Below, piece after piece: positions 1 to 6,095 of a DNA stretch of 8,179 bases. Position numbers and translations under genes: made by a program. This stretch comes from Bacillota bacterium. GTDB lineage: Bacteria; Bacillota; Clostridia; Peptostreptococcales; Natronincolaceae. Position 1 is the first letter of the stretch; the number at the start of each line of letters is the position of its first letter. The notes below the pieces were generated by a model. It made no database searches. It saw only the letters and a program-made list of their open reading frames with translations, and was not told where the DNA came from. Location: the NCBI GenBank assembly GCA_023387935.1, contig JAEWHG010000038.1, forward strand, positions 1-8,179, read 5' to 3'.

Positions 1-13
1 AAATTTGGTATAA

Positions 14-42
14 TTAACTTAAAACATTGATTGTTATATAAT
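14..42 (+). promoter_or_regulatory. Candidate sigma-A promoter of the xdhC-like gene
   Basis: A -35-like TTAACT (14-19, four of six consensus bases) is followed by a 17-nt spacer and a perfect -10 TATAAT (37-42). The start point would be near 49, giving a leader of about 55 nt. The sequence is so A+T-rich that chance -10 boxes are common, but the spacing is ideal and the site sits just upstream of the gene. Confidence 0.4.
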
Positions 43-48
43 AATCAA
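27..48. promoter_or_regulatory. 22-bp near-palindrome over the -10 (possible operator)
   Basis: The half-sites TTGATT (27-32) and AATCAA (43-48) flank a self-complementary TTATATAA core. Twenty of 22 positions are symmetric, the exceptions being the seventh base from each end. The element covers the predicted -10, where a bound repressor would block RNA polymerase. It is not a standard FNR box, because the TTGAT and ATCAA halves are separated by 12 rather than 4 bases. Which regulator binds it, if any, cannot be told from the sequence. Confidence 0.3.
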
Positions 49-90
49 CTGTATGCTCATGCTTATTATTTAAAAAAATATATAGAAATG

Positions 91-97
91 GGTGATC
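91..97 (+). promoter_or_regulatory. Ribosome binding site GGTGATC of the xdhC-like gene
   Basis: There is no AGGAGG ahead of the ATG at 105. GGTGATC lies 7 nt upstream and matches the 3' part of the extended Shine-Dalgarno AGGAGGTGATC, so it can pair with the 16S rRNA tail. This supports 105 as the start; the ATG at 88-90 is out of frame. Confidence 0.5.
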
Positions 98-104
98 ATC
101 TAAT

Positions 105-1172
105 ATGTTTGAACACATTTATGAAAATTTATTAAAAAACTTAAATAGTGGTAATGAATCAGCTTTATTGACATTTATGAAACCACAAGATTTTAAAAAA
201 GGATCTATTGAAAAAAAATTATATATATCTAAATCTAAATTAAAAGAGGATTCTTATCTCGTCGATTCGGATCTTAAAAATGAAATATTCAATGCTTTTT
301 CAACTGGTAACCCATCGCTTTACAACAATTCAGATGAATCAATTTTAATTGAACCATATTTTCCAAAGCCTCGGCTAATCATTTTAGGTGGAGGGCATAT
401 TGCTAAACCTCTAGCTGAATTTGGACACAAAGTAGGATTTTCTGTTGTTGTAGCAGATGATAGACCCACATTTGCTAACCCCAACCGTTTTCCTGAGGCT
501 GACAAAGTTATTTGTGAAGATTTTCAAAATGTATTTGATTCTCTAAACTTAAGAGAATCTGACTTTGTGGTTATTGTGACAAGAGGTCATAGGCACGATG
601 GCGTTTGTCTGCGCAACACGCTAAAGTACAATCCTGCATATATAGGTATGATCGGCTCTAAACGTAGAGTAAGAGAAATGATGAACCAATTAATTGACGA
701 AGGATATGCAAAGGAAAGATTAGATAGTATCTGTTCTCCAATTGGATTAGATATAGGTGCAGTTACACCTGATGAAATAGCTATTTCTATAATTGCGGAG
801 GTTATTAAATTTAGAAGAGCTCTAGGCACACGCTTAAGTAATAATAGCAAATTTACTTGGCCAGAATTTGATCATGATGTAATAACTGAAACCTGTCAGT
901 TATCTGAAATACCAAGGGCACTGGTAACAATCATTGCTTCTAAAGGCTCTGTTCCTAGAAAAGCTGGAGCTAAAATGATTGTTTGGCTAGACGGTAGACT
1001 GATGGGCAGTATTGGTGGTGGCTGCAGTGAAGCTAATATAACAACTTTGGCTCGTGATGTTATTTTAAATAAAGGTTATTCTATTGAACATGTGGATATG
1101 ACTGGTATTGTAGCAGAGGATGAGGGTATGGTTTGTGGTGGTACAATGGAAGTTCTTATAGAAGCACTTTAA
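105..1172 (+). CDS. XdhC/CoxI-family molybdenum/tungsten-enzyme maturation factor, domains in reversed order
   Basis: A 355-aa protein of the XdhC/CoxI family, whose members sulfurate or insert the pterin cofactor of xanthine dehydrogenase-type enzymes. A Rossmann-like XdhC C-domain comes first, at about residues 88-240. It begins with PKPRLIILGGGH (GGGH at 95-98) and contains VTRGHRHD and GMIGSKRR. The XdhC/CoxI domain comes last, at about 265-355, with GSVPRKAGAKM (281-291), GGGC (Cys307) and GMVCGG (Cys344). In classical XdhC the CoxI part is N-terminal. Here the first 85 residues lack its motifs and may be a degenerate copy. No signal peptide or membrane segment is seen, so the protein should be cytoplasmic. 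It converges on an AOR gene, with only a shared terminator between them. That suggests it serves that enzyme, in line with XdhC relatives annotated as aldehyde oxidoreductase maturation factors. The family call is firm; the client is inferred. Confidence 0.9.
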   Translation: MFEHIYENLLKNLNSGNESALLTFMKPQDFKKGSIEKKLYISKSKLKEDSYLVDSDLKNEIFNAFSTGNPSLYNNSDESILIEPYFPKPRLIILGGGHIAKPLAEFGHKVGFSVVVADDRPTFANPNRFPEADKVICEDFQNVFDSLNLRESDFVVIVTRGHRHDGVCLRNTLKYNPAYIGMIGSKRRVREMMNQLIDEGYAKERLDSICSPIGLDIGAVTPDEIAISIIAEVIKFRRALGTRLSNNSKFTWPEFDHDVITETCQLSEIPRALVTIIASKGSVPRKAGAKMIVWLDGRLMGSIGGGCSEANITTLARDVILNKGYSIEHVDMTGIVAEDEGMVCGGTMEVLIEAL

Positions 1173-1245
1173 TAAATAAAGTACTGTTCTTTTTTAAAAC
1201 TTAGAAAATCTATTGTCTCATTAAAATGATCCTATGGATAATGAT

Positions 1246-1281
1246 AAAAATATAGAAGGGGTAAACCCCTTCTATATTTTT
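1246..1281. terminator. Bidirectional intrinsic terminator between xdhC-like and AOR genes
   Basis: A perfect 17-bp inverted repeat (1246-1262 and 1265-1281) has a GAAGGGGT/ACCCCTTC core flanked by A5 and T5 arms, giving a U-tract on either strand. It lies 74 nt after the xdhC-like stop and 24 nt after the AOR stop, and can end both convergent transcripts. Confidence 0.9.
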
Positions 1282-1304
1282 ATGTATTCGTTCTTATATT
1301 ATAT

Positions 1305-3419
1305 TTATTTAGGAAGTAATTTAAGCTTTGCTAGCTCATCTGCTACGTCCTTCATTCCTAATTTCTCTAATGTAGCTCTTGTTGGTGCTCCTGTTTTTGC
1401 ATCCCATCCATATGCTTCATACAGCATAGTAAGCCCTAGTTGCATATCATCTCTATCAAGCATAACTGTTCCTGGTGTGAAAGGCTTTGCATCAGGATTT
1501 GCAGTGTCTTTAAATACCCACTCTGGTATAGTATCGTGTTCATTACGCATGTCAATTGTGTTCATATTCTTTATAGTTAATGCTCTGTGCATAGTAGCTA
1601 TTCTTTCAGCTGCGAAATCCAATTCTGCTTCAGTTGTTTCTATTCCGGTTGCTAAGCTAAAGAATTTAGCCTCTAGAGCAGTATCTCCTCTGTAGTTTCT
1701 TTCCTTAGAAGGAGAAACTGTCATTGGCCATACCCAATTACATAATGTAATAGAATCATGTAAGAAGTTTCTATCTAATGACCATTTTGCAAACCTTGCT
1801 TTGTACTTATTCATTGGTGTATAGTCTTTTGGGGCATCAAATGCATCTGGAGATCCCCATACTTCCCCTGCAATTTCTTTTAATAGATTTGTAGGAAGTC
1901 CTGCACCTATCATATTCATATGAGTATGAGAGTTCGCATCTCTGTTAAACATTATATTTACAAGTACGCCTACCTGTGCACCGGCTTCATTACTATGGTG
2001 CTTAGGATATGCCATTTTAGACCAAATATTGTTTCCATATGAATTCCAATACTCTTCTCCTAAATTCCATTTCTTATCTAAATGATGTGGTCCAAGTCCT
2101 AAACTACTGAATTCTCCTTCTTTTAGTGCAATTCTTCTATAGAATTCTACTAAGAATCCAGGGTCCCCCGCTTCTAGTAAATCCCATGGTATACTGTTAT
2201 ATTCTTCTGCAGGTAGCATCTCTTTTAATTTTCCAGAGTTATATGCATGTTTAAAGTCTCTTGGAAGCTGACCATAGTTACTCCAAATACCATAGTCATC
2301 AGCAAGCCTAGATCCTAATGTCTTGGCTATTAATGCAACTTCACCCTTTGACTCTCCGTCTGAGAATCCTTTAAACATAATACCACCTGGAGAAGAGAAG
2401 TTAATACATGTACTAGCAGCAAATTGAGACAATCCATATTTCTCTAATTCTGGAACCTTCAAGTTGGATTGACAACGAATAGGACAGGAATGACATCCAC
2501 CCATTTTTATAGTCCTTGCCTCAGCAACTGCTCCTAAGTCGAATATAGCCTTCTGTGTACGAAGACCAACTTTATTTGGCTCCCCTGGAGGACATTCTCC
2601 TGTTTCTACAGGTGGTACTGCTGCTCCCCAGAATAAAGCTGTTTGCGCAGTCCAGCGACTTCCTGCGCTGTGATATTCTGCCCATGGTTGAGGCGTATTA
2701 GGTACAACGTGTTGGTTATTAGCTCCAATAATTTCATTCATCATATATCTATTAAGCTTTAACCAATCCTGACTCTTACCTTCTGCAATATGTACTGAAC
2801 CAGTTCCTCTAACACCTATAGCCTTTAATTTTTTAGATCCAAATACGCCACCGTGTCCTCCAGCAGAGTGGTTTACACTGTTTACAATAGAAGATAAATG
2901 AACTAAGTTTTCACCTGCTTGCCCAATGGATGCGATACAGGCTTCTTTACCAAGAATCTTATTTAACTCTTTCGATGTATCTATAGTTCCTTTACCCCAT
3001 AAATTTGAAGCGTCCTCTATGGATACTTTATCATCTTCTATTTTTAGCCATACTGGAGTTTTAGATGCGCCCTCAACAATAATAGCATCCCATCCTGCAA
3101 ACTTTAAAAATGCTCCAAAGTTTCCTCCCATATGGCTGTCTGTTACAGCATCATAAGGATTTATAGGTGTAAGTGATGTTATATTTGTTCTACCGCTACA
3201 AGGTACTCCAGTACCCGTAAAAGGTCCAACACCGATCACTATTTTATTTGCTTCATCAAAAGCCTTTGTCCCTTGAGGAACTTCATCGAATATAACCTTA
3301 TATCCTATACCTGCTCCTCCAATAAAATCTTTATATTTCATAGTATCTTCCGTAACGATACTTCTTGTAGTTAGATTGACCCTCAACATTTTTCCTGTCC
3401 AGCCAGTAATCTTAGACAT
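1305..3419 (-). CDS. Aldehyde:ferredoxin oxidoreductase family protein (tungsten/molybdenum bis-pterin enzyme)
   Basis: A 704-aa member of the AOR family, which interconverts aldehydes and carboxylic acids, or does related low-potential chemistry, at a tungsten or molybdenum bis-pterin site. The N-terminal AOR domain is clear: TGWTGKMLRVNLT at the start, GVGPFTGTGVPCSGR at 63-77, and GGHGGVFGSKKLKAIGVRGTG at 187-207. The [4Fe-4S] ligands are C309, C312 and C316 (CHSCPIRC) plus distal C560. The two pterin motifs, DxxGL(C/D) in archaeal AOR, appear as D374-DYG-IW and D555-SIT-LC, so both deviate. At 704 aa it is longer than the roughly 600-aa archaeal AORs and closer to E. coli YdhV (about 700 aa). 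There is no signal peptide of its own. GGAGG lies 7 nt before the ATG, confirming the start. It follows a Tat-signal Fe-S gene after 81 nt, presumably in one operon. The family is certain, but the substrate is unknown. Confidence 0.95.
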   Translation of the reverse strand: MSKITGWTGKMLRVNLTTRSIVTEDTMKYKDFIGGAGIGYKVIFDEVPQGTKAFDEANKIVIGVGPFTGTGVPCSGRTNITSLTPINPYDAVTDSHMGGNFGAFLKFAGWDAIIVEGASKTPVWLKIEDDKVSIEDASNLWGKGTIDTSKELNKILGKEACIASIGQAGENLVHLSSIVNSVNHSAGGHGGVFGSKKLKAIGVRGTGSVHIAEGKSQDWLKLNRYMMNEIIGANNQHVVPNTPQPWAEYHSAGSRWTAQTALFWGAAVPPVETGECPPGEPNKVGLRTQKAIFDLGAVAEARTIKMGGCHSCPIRCQSNLKVPELEKYGLSQFAASTCINFSSPGGIMFKGFSDGESKGEVALIAKTLGSRLADDYGIWSNYGQLPRDFKHAYNSGKLKEMLPAEEYNSIPWDLLEAGDPGFLVEFYRRIALKEGEFSSLGLGPHHLDKKWNLGEEYWNSYGNNIWSKMAYPKHHSNEAGAQVGVLVNIMFNRDANSHTHMNMIGAGLPTNLLKEIAGEVWGSPDAFDAPKDYTPMNKYKARFAKWSLDRNFLHDSITLCNWVWPMTVSPSKERNYRGDTALEAKFFSLATGIETTEAELDFAAERIATMHRALTIKNMNTIDMRNEHDTIPEWVFKDTANPDAKPFTPGTVMLDRDDMQLGLTMLYEAYGWDAKTGAPTRATLEKLGMKDVADELAKLKLLPK

Positions 3420-3500
3420 TATTATTCCTCCAATCTCTATAAATAAAAAAGTTTTATTTGTGCTATTTGAATAGATTTAATATTCAACTTTTAAAATATC

Positions 3501-4166
3501 TTATGAAAATTTATAGCCTTTTCTCGCAGCCATTGCTGTTATTTTTTCCCAAGGTATCATTTGTAGTGAACCTGTTATACAATTTGCTACACAGGCACCA
3601 CATAAAATACATTTTGTTGATTTTTTGTCTTCTGGATCTATTGTAGGCATATTCCATGGGCAGGCTTTAGTACACAATCCGCATCCAACACATTTAGCTT
3701 CATCAACAGTCCAAGCTCCAAATGGTCTTTCTTGTAAAGTAATCGCATTTACAGGACAGGCGCTAGCACATTTAGGATCTTCGCACTGTTTACATGTTTC
3801 CGGTGTCATAAGGAAATTTCCGAAATAGCCGTCTTCATTACGATAGTTATCAGAGATTTCTTCCCCATAGTTAAAGTTTCTACTTATTTTAACTCTAGAA
3901 ATATGCGGATGGATTTTCCTATCATTCATCACTGTACAAGCCATCTCACATCTTTGGCATCCAACACATTTATTTCTTTCCGAAATAAGTATCCCTTTTG
4001 CAGTTACATATGTTTCAGCACTAGCCACATCAACATTGGAATAGCCTAACATATTAAGCATCGAAGCAGTAACCGTTATACCTGCAATACCTTTCCCACT
4101 AATCTTTAAAAAATCTCTTCTGGTTCTCACTGTGTCTAAAAAATCTTCAATTTCTCTTTCAAACAT
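3501..4166 (-). CDS. Tat-exported ferredoxin-like protein with four [4Fe-4S] clusters (AOR electron-transfer partner)
   Basis: A 221-aa electron-transfer subunit. A textbook twin-arginine motif TRRDFLK (15-21) is followed by a weakly hydrophobic stretch to about residue 41 and a likely signal-peptidase site after VASA (A50). Sixteen cysteines form four cluster motifs: C67/70/73/77, C125/128/133/137, C159/162/165/169 and C186/189/192/196. This is the pattern of DmsB/NrfC/HybA/YdhX-type proteins. The start at 4166 is chosen because AGGAGGG stands 9 nt upstream. An in-frame TTG at 4214 would add 16 residues but has no comparable site. The downstream gene encodes an AOR, so this protein probably carries electrons to or from that enzyme on the outer face of the membrane. 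E. coli ydhYVWXUT similarly pairs an AOR homologue with ferredoxin-like proteins. No membrane anchor or quinone-reacting subunit is present in the window, so the final electron partner is unknown. Confidence 0.93.
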   Translation of the reverse strand: MFEREIEDFLDTVRTRRDFLKISGKGIAGITVTASMLNMLGYSNVDVASAETYVTAKGILISERNKCVGCQRCEMACTVMNDRKIHPHISRVKISRNFNYGEEISDNYRNEDGYFGNFLMTPETCKQCEDPKCASACPVNAITLQERPFGAWTVDEAKCVGCGLCTKACPWNMPTIDPEDKKSTKCILCGACVANCITGSLQMIPWEKITAMAARKGYKFS

Positions 4167-4175
4167 AAGGACTCT

Positions 4176-4182
4176 CCCTCCT
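4176..4182 (-). promoter_or_regulatory. Strong ribosome binding site deciding the Fe-S protein start
   Basis: AGGAGGG on the minus strand, 9 nt before the ATG at 4166. It fixes translation at MFEREI and leaves the Tat motif at residues 15-21, the normal distance for a twin-arginine signal with an extended n-region. Confidence 0.85.
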
Positions 4183-4374
4183 AATTTAAACTTTTTTGCG
4201 AAACAAGCCTTCAATATACAATCATTGCATTCTTGGCTACTTCCTTTATGTTACTTCTTATAACTCCCCCCTTCCATTTCTTAATATATAAAGAGCTATC
4301 TTTCAGCATTTTTAATAATATTTCTATACTGTAAAGATACATTCTTTTAAAGATAAGATTATGCACTAACAACC

Positions 4375-4406
4375 ATAGTTATCGTTAAAAAAATAACGAT
4401 AATTGT
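4375..4406. repeat. Inverted repeat TTATCGTTA / TAACGATAA
   Basis: Perfect 9-bp arms (4379-4387 and 4394-4402) flank an A6 spacer; on the plus strand G-U pairs extend the stem to 13 bp. It lies just past the minus-strand terminator and about 210 nt before the Fe-S protein start. No U-tract follows on the minus strand, so it does not look like a terminator in that direction. It may be an operator or an RNA element of the Fe-S/AOR operon. The outer ATCG and CGAT ends loosely recall ModE sites, but the TATATA core is missing. Confidence 0.4.
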
Positions 4407-4447
4407 AAAAAAAAACCTAAAAGTACTTTTTGTAAAAATACTTTTAG
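4407..4447 (-). terminator. Strong intrinsic terminator upstream of the Fe-S/AOR operon
   Basis: On the minus strand a hairpin with arms CTAAAAGTA (4447-4439) and TACTTTTAG (4425-4417) closes further through one U-G wobble and four A-U pairs onto a 3-nt loop. A G and nine consecutive T (4415-4407) follow. It ends transcripts coming from the promoter at 4701-4729 or from the 219-aa gene, and stands about 240 nt before the Fe-S protein start. Confidence 0.85.
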
Positions 4448-4694
4448 ATTAGTAAAAACGAAACAATTCTATACCTAATATAATTACATATAACTTATTA
4501 GAATTTTACTAACCTACTTTCCAAAAGAAACTACAATTTAATTTCTTTCGTATCTATTAGTCTAAATTTGAGTAATCTATTTAGGCTATAGGACTCGTAG
4601 ATAATGTTTCAAATATTTAATTGTCATATTAAAATATATTACCAAAAGCAATCAAACTTTCTTGTATATATAATTTATTTATATACTTTATTAT
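4407..4694 (-). ncRNA. Candidate attenuated leader or independent small RNA of about 285 nt
   Basis: This minus-strand segment runs from the predicted start point to the end of the T-tract. Possible helices in order are GTATATA/TATATAC (4664-4686), AAAGAAA/TTTCTTT (arms 4542-4548 and 4524-4530) and an 11-bp stem with one G-U pair (4504-4514 with 4447-4457). That last stem encloses CTAATA/TATTAG (4496-4501 with 4475-4480) and abuts the terminator hairpin. AGUAAAA in its 5' arm could alternatively pair with UUUUUAC inside the terminator, which would give mutually exclusive folds. I do not recognise a known riboswitch class. No plausible coding frame with a ribosome binding site is seen. Low sequence complexity makes chance helices likely, so only promoter plus terminator is firm. 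Confidence 0.4.
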
Positions 4695-4700
4695 AATTTA

Positions 4701-4729
4701 AATATAGTTAAATAGTTGTCATTTGTCAA
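4701..4729 (-). promoter_or_regulatory. Sigma-A promoter reading toward the Fe-S/AOR operon
   Basis: On the minus strand, a perfect -35 TTGACA (4729-4724), a 17-nt spacer and a -10 TATATT (4706-4701, five of six). The start is predicted near 4694. It lies just beyond the stop codon of the 219-aa gene and is followed by about 530 nt of untranslated sequence, with an internal terminator, before the Fe-S protein ATG. I found no equally good promoter between that terminator and the ATG. Confidence 0.65.
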
Positions 4730-4764
4730 TAGATTTTATTATTATTATCCATTTTTACAAAATT

Positions 4765-5424
4765 TTATGGATTTTGCTCACGTTCTACCTCCACCCATTC
4801 TGCTAAAGATGATGCATGGACTTTTGTCATAAACTTATCTGAATATAAATACAATGCCCCATTTGATGCCTTTGTTTCTTTTATATCCATATACTCTTCT
4901 TTATTCTTCAACTGCTCTAAAATTTCATGTAATTCTTCCTTAGAAAGTTTAAATGGCTTATGGGAGAAAAGTTTAGTAGGTGTAGGTCTAGGATATGTTT
5001 TTGATTCCTTGCGCACAGTATCTGCTACTAGCTTTAATAAATCTTTTTCTTCAACCATTACCATCATATCAGCATAAGCATGTGTAATATATTTTTCAGA
5101 AAATAAATATATAGCGTTCTCGCCTTTTATCATATATATGTCTTTAAAGTCTTCTCTTTCCTTTAACTCATCTATAGAATTTAATAATTCTTCAACATCT
5201 AATAAAAATGGTTCTTCTAAAAAATCCTCTGCATTACATATCTTTCTCTCAAATGATTTATCCCTTATAAACCATCCCATTGCTTCTATTTTGTCTTCTA
5301 TCTTCTCAATTTCATTCTCTATAATTTCAGTTCCTATTTCTGCTTGAGCTACTTGAATTTCTGTCTGTTCTTCAACAGTATTTTTTACTTCTTCGTTTAA
5401 GTTATTCTTTGTTTCAAATTCCAT
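4765..5424 (-). CDS. Unrecognised acidic protein with an internal duplication
   Basis: A 219-aa protein of no family I recognise. Residues 1-48 are Glu-rich, probably helical or coiled coil. Two similar units follow: about 72-124, starting PFLLDVEELL and containing IYLFSEKYIT, and about 157-213, starting PFKLSKEELH and containing LYLYSDKFMT. Each reads as a helix, an acidic loop (EDFKDI, EEYMDI), a beta strand and a conserved aromatic/Lys turn. A Pro-rich link (YPRPTPT, 144-150) lies between them. There is a single Cys (63), no signal peptide and no membrane segment. The start at 5424 has GGAGGG 10 nt upstream; an in-frame ATG at 5442 overlaps that site and is rejected. No strong promoter of its own is seen, only a weak TTGATA/TATTTT pair within the tatA terminator. 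It lies between tatA and the Tat-linked Fe-S/AOR operon on the same strand, which hints at a shared role, but no function can be assigned. Confidence 0.85.
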   Translation of the reverse strand: MEFETKNNLNEEVKNTVEEQTEIQVAQAEIGTEIIENEIEKIEDKIEAMGWFIRDKSFERKICNAEDFLEEPFLLDVEELLNSIDELKEREDFKDIYMIKGENAIYLFSEKYITHAYADMMVMVEEKDLLKLVADTVRKESKTYPRPTPTKLFSHKPFKLSKEELHEILEQLKNKEEYMDIKETKASNGALYLYSDKFMTKVHASSLAEWVEVEREQNP

Positions 5425-5434
5425 GCTTACTTGA

Positions 5435-5440
5435 CCCTCC
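5435..5440 (-). promoter_or_regulatory. Ribosome binding site of the 219-aa gene
   Basis: GGAGGG on the minus strand, 10 nt before the ATG at 5424. It overlaps an upstream in-frame ATG (5442-5440), which therefore cannot use it and is unlikely to be the start. Confidence 0.75.
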
Positions 5441-5492
5441 ATTTAAAACATAATTATTTTAAAATACTACTTAATATATACTTTAAATTAAT

Positions 5493-5548
5493 AAAAAAAT
5501 AATACCACCCTCATAATATATCAAATATATTAAGTTTTATGAGGATGG
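5493..5548 (-). terminator. Intrinsic terminator of tatA
   Basis: On the minus strand, 12-bp arms CCATCCTCATAA (5548-5537) and TTATGAGGGTGG (5516-5505) pair with one U-G wobble around an A+T-rich 20-nt loop. TATTA and seven T (5499-5493) follow. The stem begins 24 nt after the tatA stop, so tatA is probably monocistronic, apart from read-through into the 219-aa gene. Confidence 0.85.
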
Positions 5549-5571
5549 CCATTTGAAATTCGTTATATTTT

Positions 5572-5787
5572 TTATTTACTTTCTTTTTTATCTAGTACTA
5601 TGTTATCTATAGATATATCTTTTTTTATTTCTGTTATATCTTCTTTTACATCATTAGAGAATTTTTTGAACTCACTTATAGACTTACCTAATGATTTGCC
5701 TAACTCAGGAAGCTTTCCAGGCCCGAATATTACCAATGCAATACCTAATATTAAAACTAATTCTCCTGTGCCTATTTTACCAAACAT
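5572..5787 (-). CDS. tatA: TatA-type twin-arginine translocase subunit
   Basis: A 71-aa TatA/E-family protein, the pore-forming or membrane-weakening component that moves folded proteins with twin-arginine signals across the cytoplasmic membrane. A short N-terminus is followed by one membrane helix (about residues 9-21), the diagnostic hinge FGPGKLPELGK (21-31), an amphipathic helix (about 26-45) and a charged Lys/Asp/Glu tail. The polar residue ahead of the helix is Glu9. Length is normal for the family. An AAGGGTGG site lies upstream of the ATG. The only visible Tat substrate, the Fe-S protein, is encoded about 1.4 kb downstream on the same strand. No tatC is present, so TatC must be encoded elsewhere. 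In Gram-positive minimal Tat systems a single TatA serves both the TatA and TatB roles. The family is certain; a dedicated pairing with this substrate is inferred. Confidence 0.95.
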   Translation of the reverse strand: MFGKIGTGELVLILGIALVIFGPGKLPELGKSLGKSISEFKKFSNDVKEDITEIKKDISIDNIVLDKKESK

Positions 5788-5894
5788 ATCAACGCCACCC
5801 TTTCTATTTGATAATTAATTATTAAAAAAATCTTATTTTTAAAACACTAATATTTAAAAATAATTTCTTGTTAAAAAATTATTAATTTAATTTT

Positions 5895-5922
5895 ATTATA
5901 ACAGAGTTACAAATAAATTCAA
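5895..5922 (-). promoter_or_regulatory. Extended -10 promoter of tatA
   Basis: On the minus strand, a -35-like TTGAAT (5922-5917), a 16-nt spacer and a perfect TATAAT (5900-5895) preceded by TGT, making an extended -10 TGTTATAAT. The predicted start near 5888 gives a leader of about 100 nt. Confidence 0.65.
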
Positions 5923-6009
5923 ATATTTTTTCTTCTTTTATATACAATTTTAATAATATATATTACTTCACCATAATTACTAACTAATATTTAAAATTTA
6001 TGTTAATAA

Positions 6010-6038
6010 TTGAAAGATTATGAATATTACTGTATAAT
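6010..6038 (+). promoter_or_regulatory. Sigma-A promoter of the lipoamide dehydrogenase gene
   Basis: TTGAAA (6010-6015, five of six), an exact 17-nt spacer and a perfect TATAAT (6033-6038). The start near 6045 leaves about 55 nt of leader before the TTG start codon. Confidence 0.75.
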
Positions 6039-6086
6039 ATATTGGAAGTATGAATAAAGCAATAATACAATTTACTGATAAATAAT

Positions 6087-6095
6087 AAGGAGGAG
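6087..6095 (+). promoter_or_regulatory. Ribosome binding site deciding a TTG start
   Basis: AAGGAGGAG ends 5 nt before the TTG at 6101. The next in-frame Met (residue 5) would be 17 nt away and inside the conserved N-terminal strand before GGGPGG, so TTG is the start. Confidence 0.85.

Noticed and set aside
1234..1695. Plus-strand open frame opposite the 3' end of the AOR gene
   Set aside because: It runs through the bidirectional terminator and is antisense to a strongly conserved gene; its composition is that of a reverse-strand shadow.
3441..3459. AAATAAAA/TTTTATTT inverted repeat between the Fe-S and AOR genes
   Set aside because: The stem is only A-U pairs with a short spacer and no following U-tract of note. 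Too weak for a terminator; the two genes are more likely cotranscribed.
4167..4214. Longer start (TTG at 4214) for the Fe-S protein
   Set aside because: AGGAGGG lies 9 nt before the ATG at 4166, and the extra 16 residues overlap that site and push the Tat motif unusually far from the N-terminus.
4211..4342. 43-codon minus-strand open frame in the leader of the Fe-S gene, ending just before it
   Set aside because: There is no ribosome binding site before its ATG and no recognisable domain, and its stop only overlaps a rejected TTG start. Probably chance in A+T-rich leader DNA.
4407..4694. A known Moco/Tuco, T-box or other familiar riboswitch in the leader
   Set aside because: None of the conserved G/C-rich motifs I know for these classes (for example the T-box AGGGTGGNACCGCG) is present, so no class name is given.
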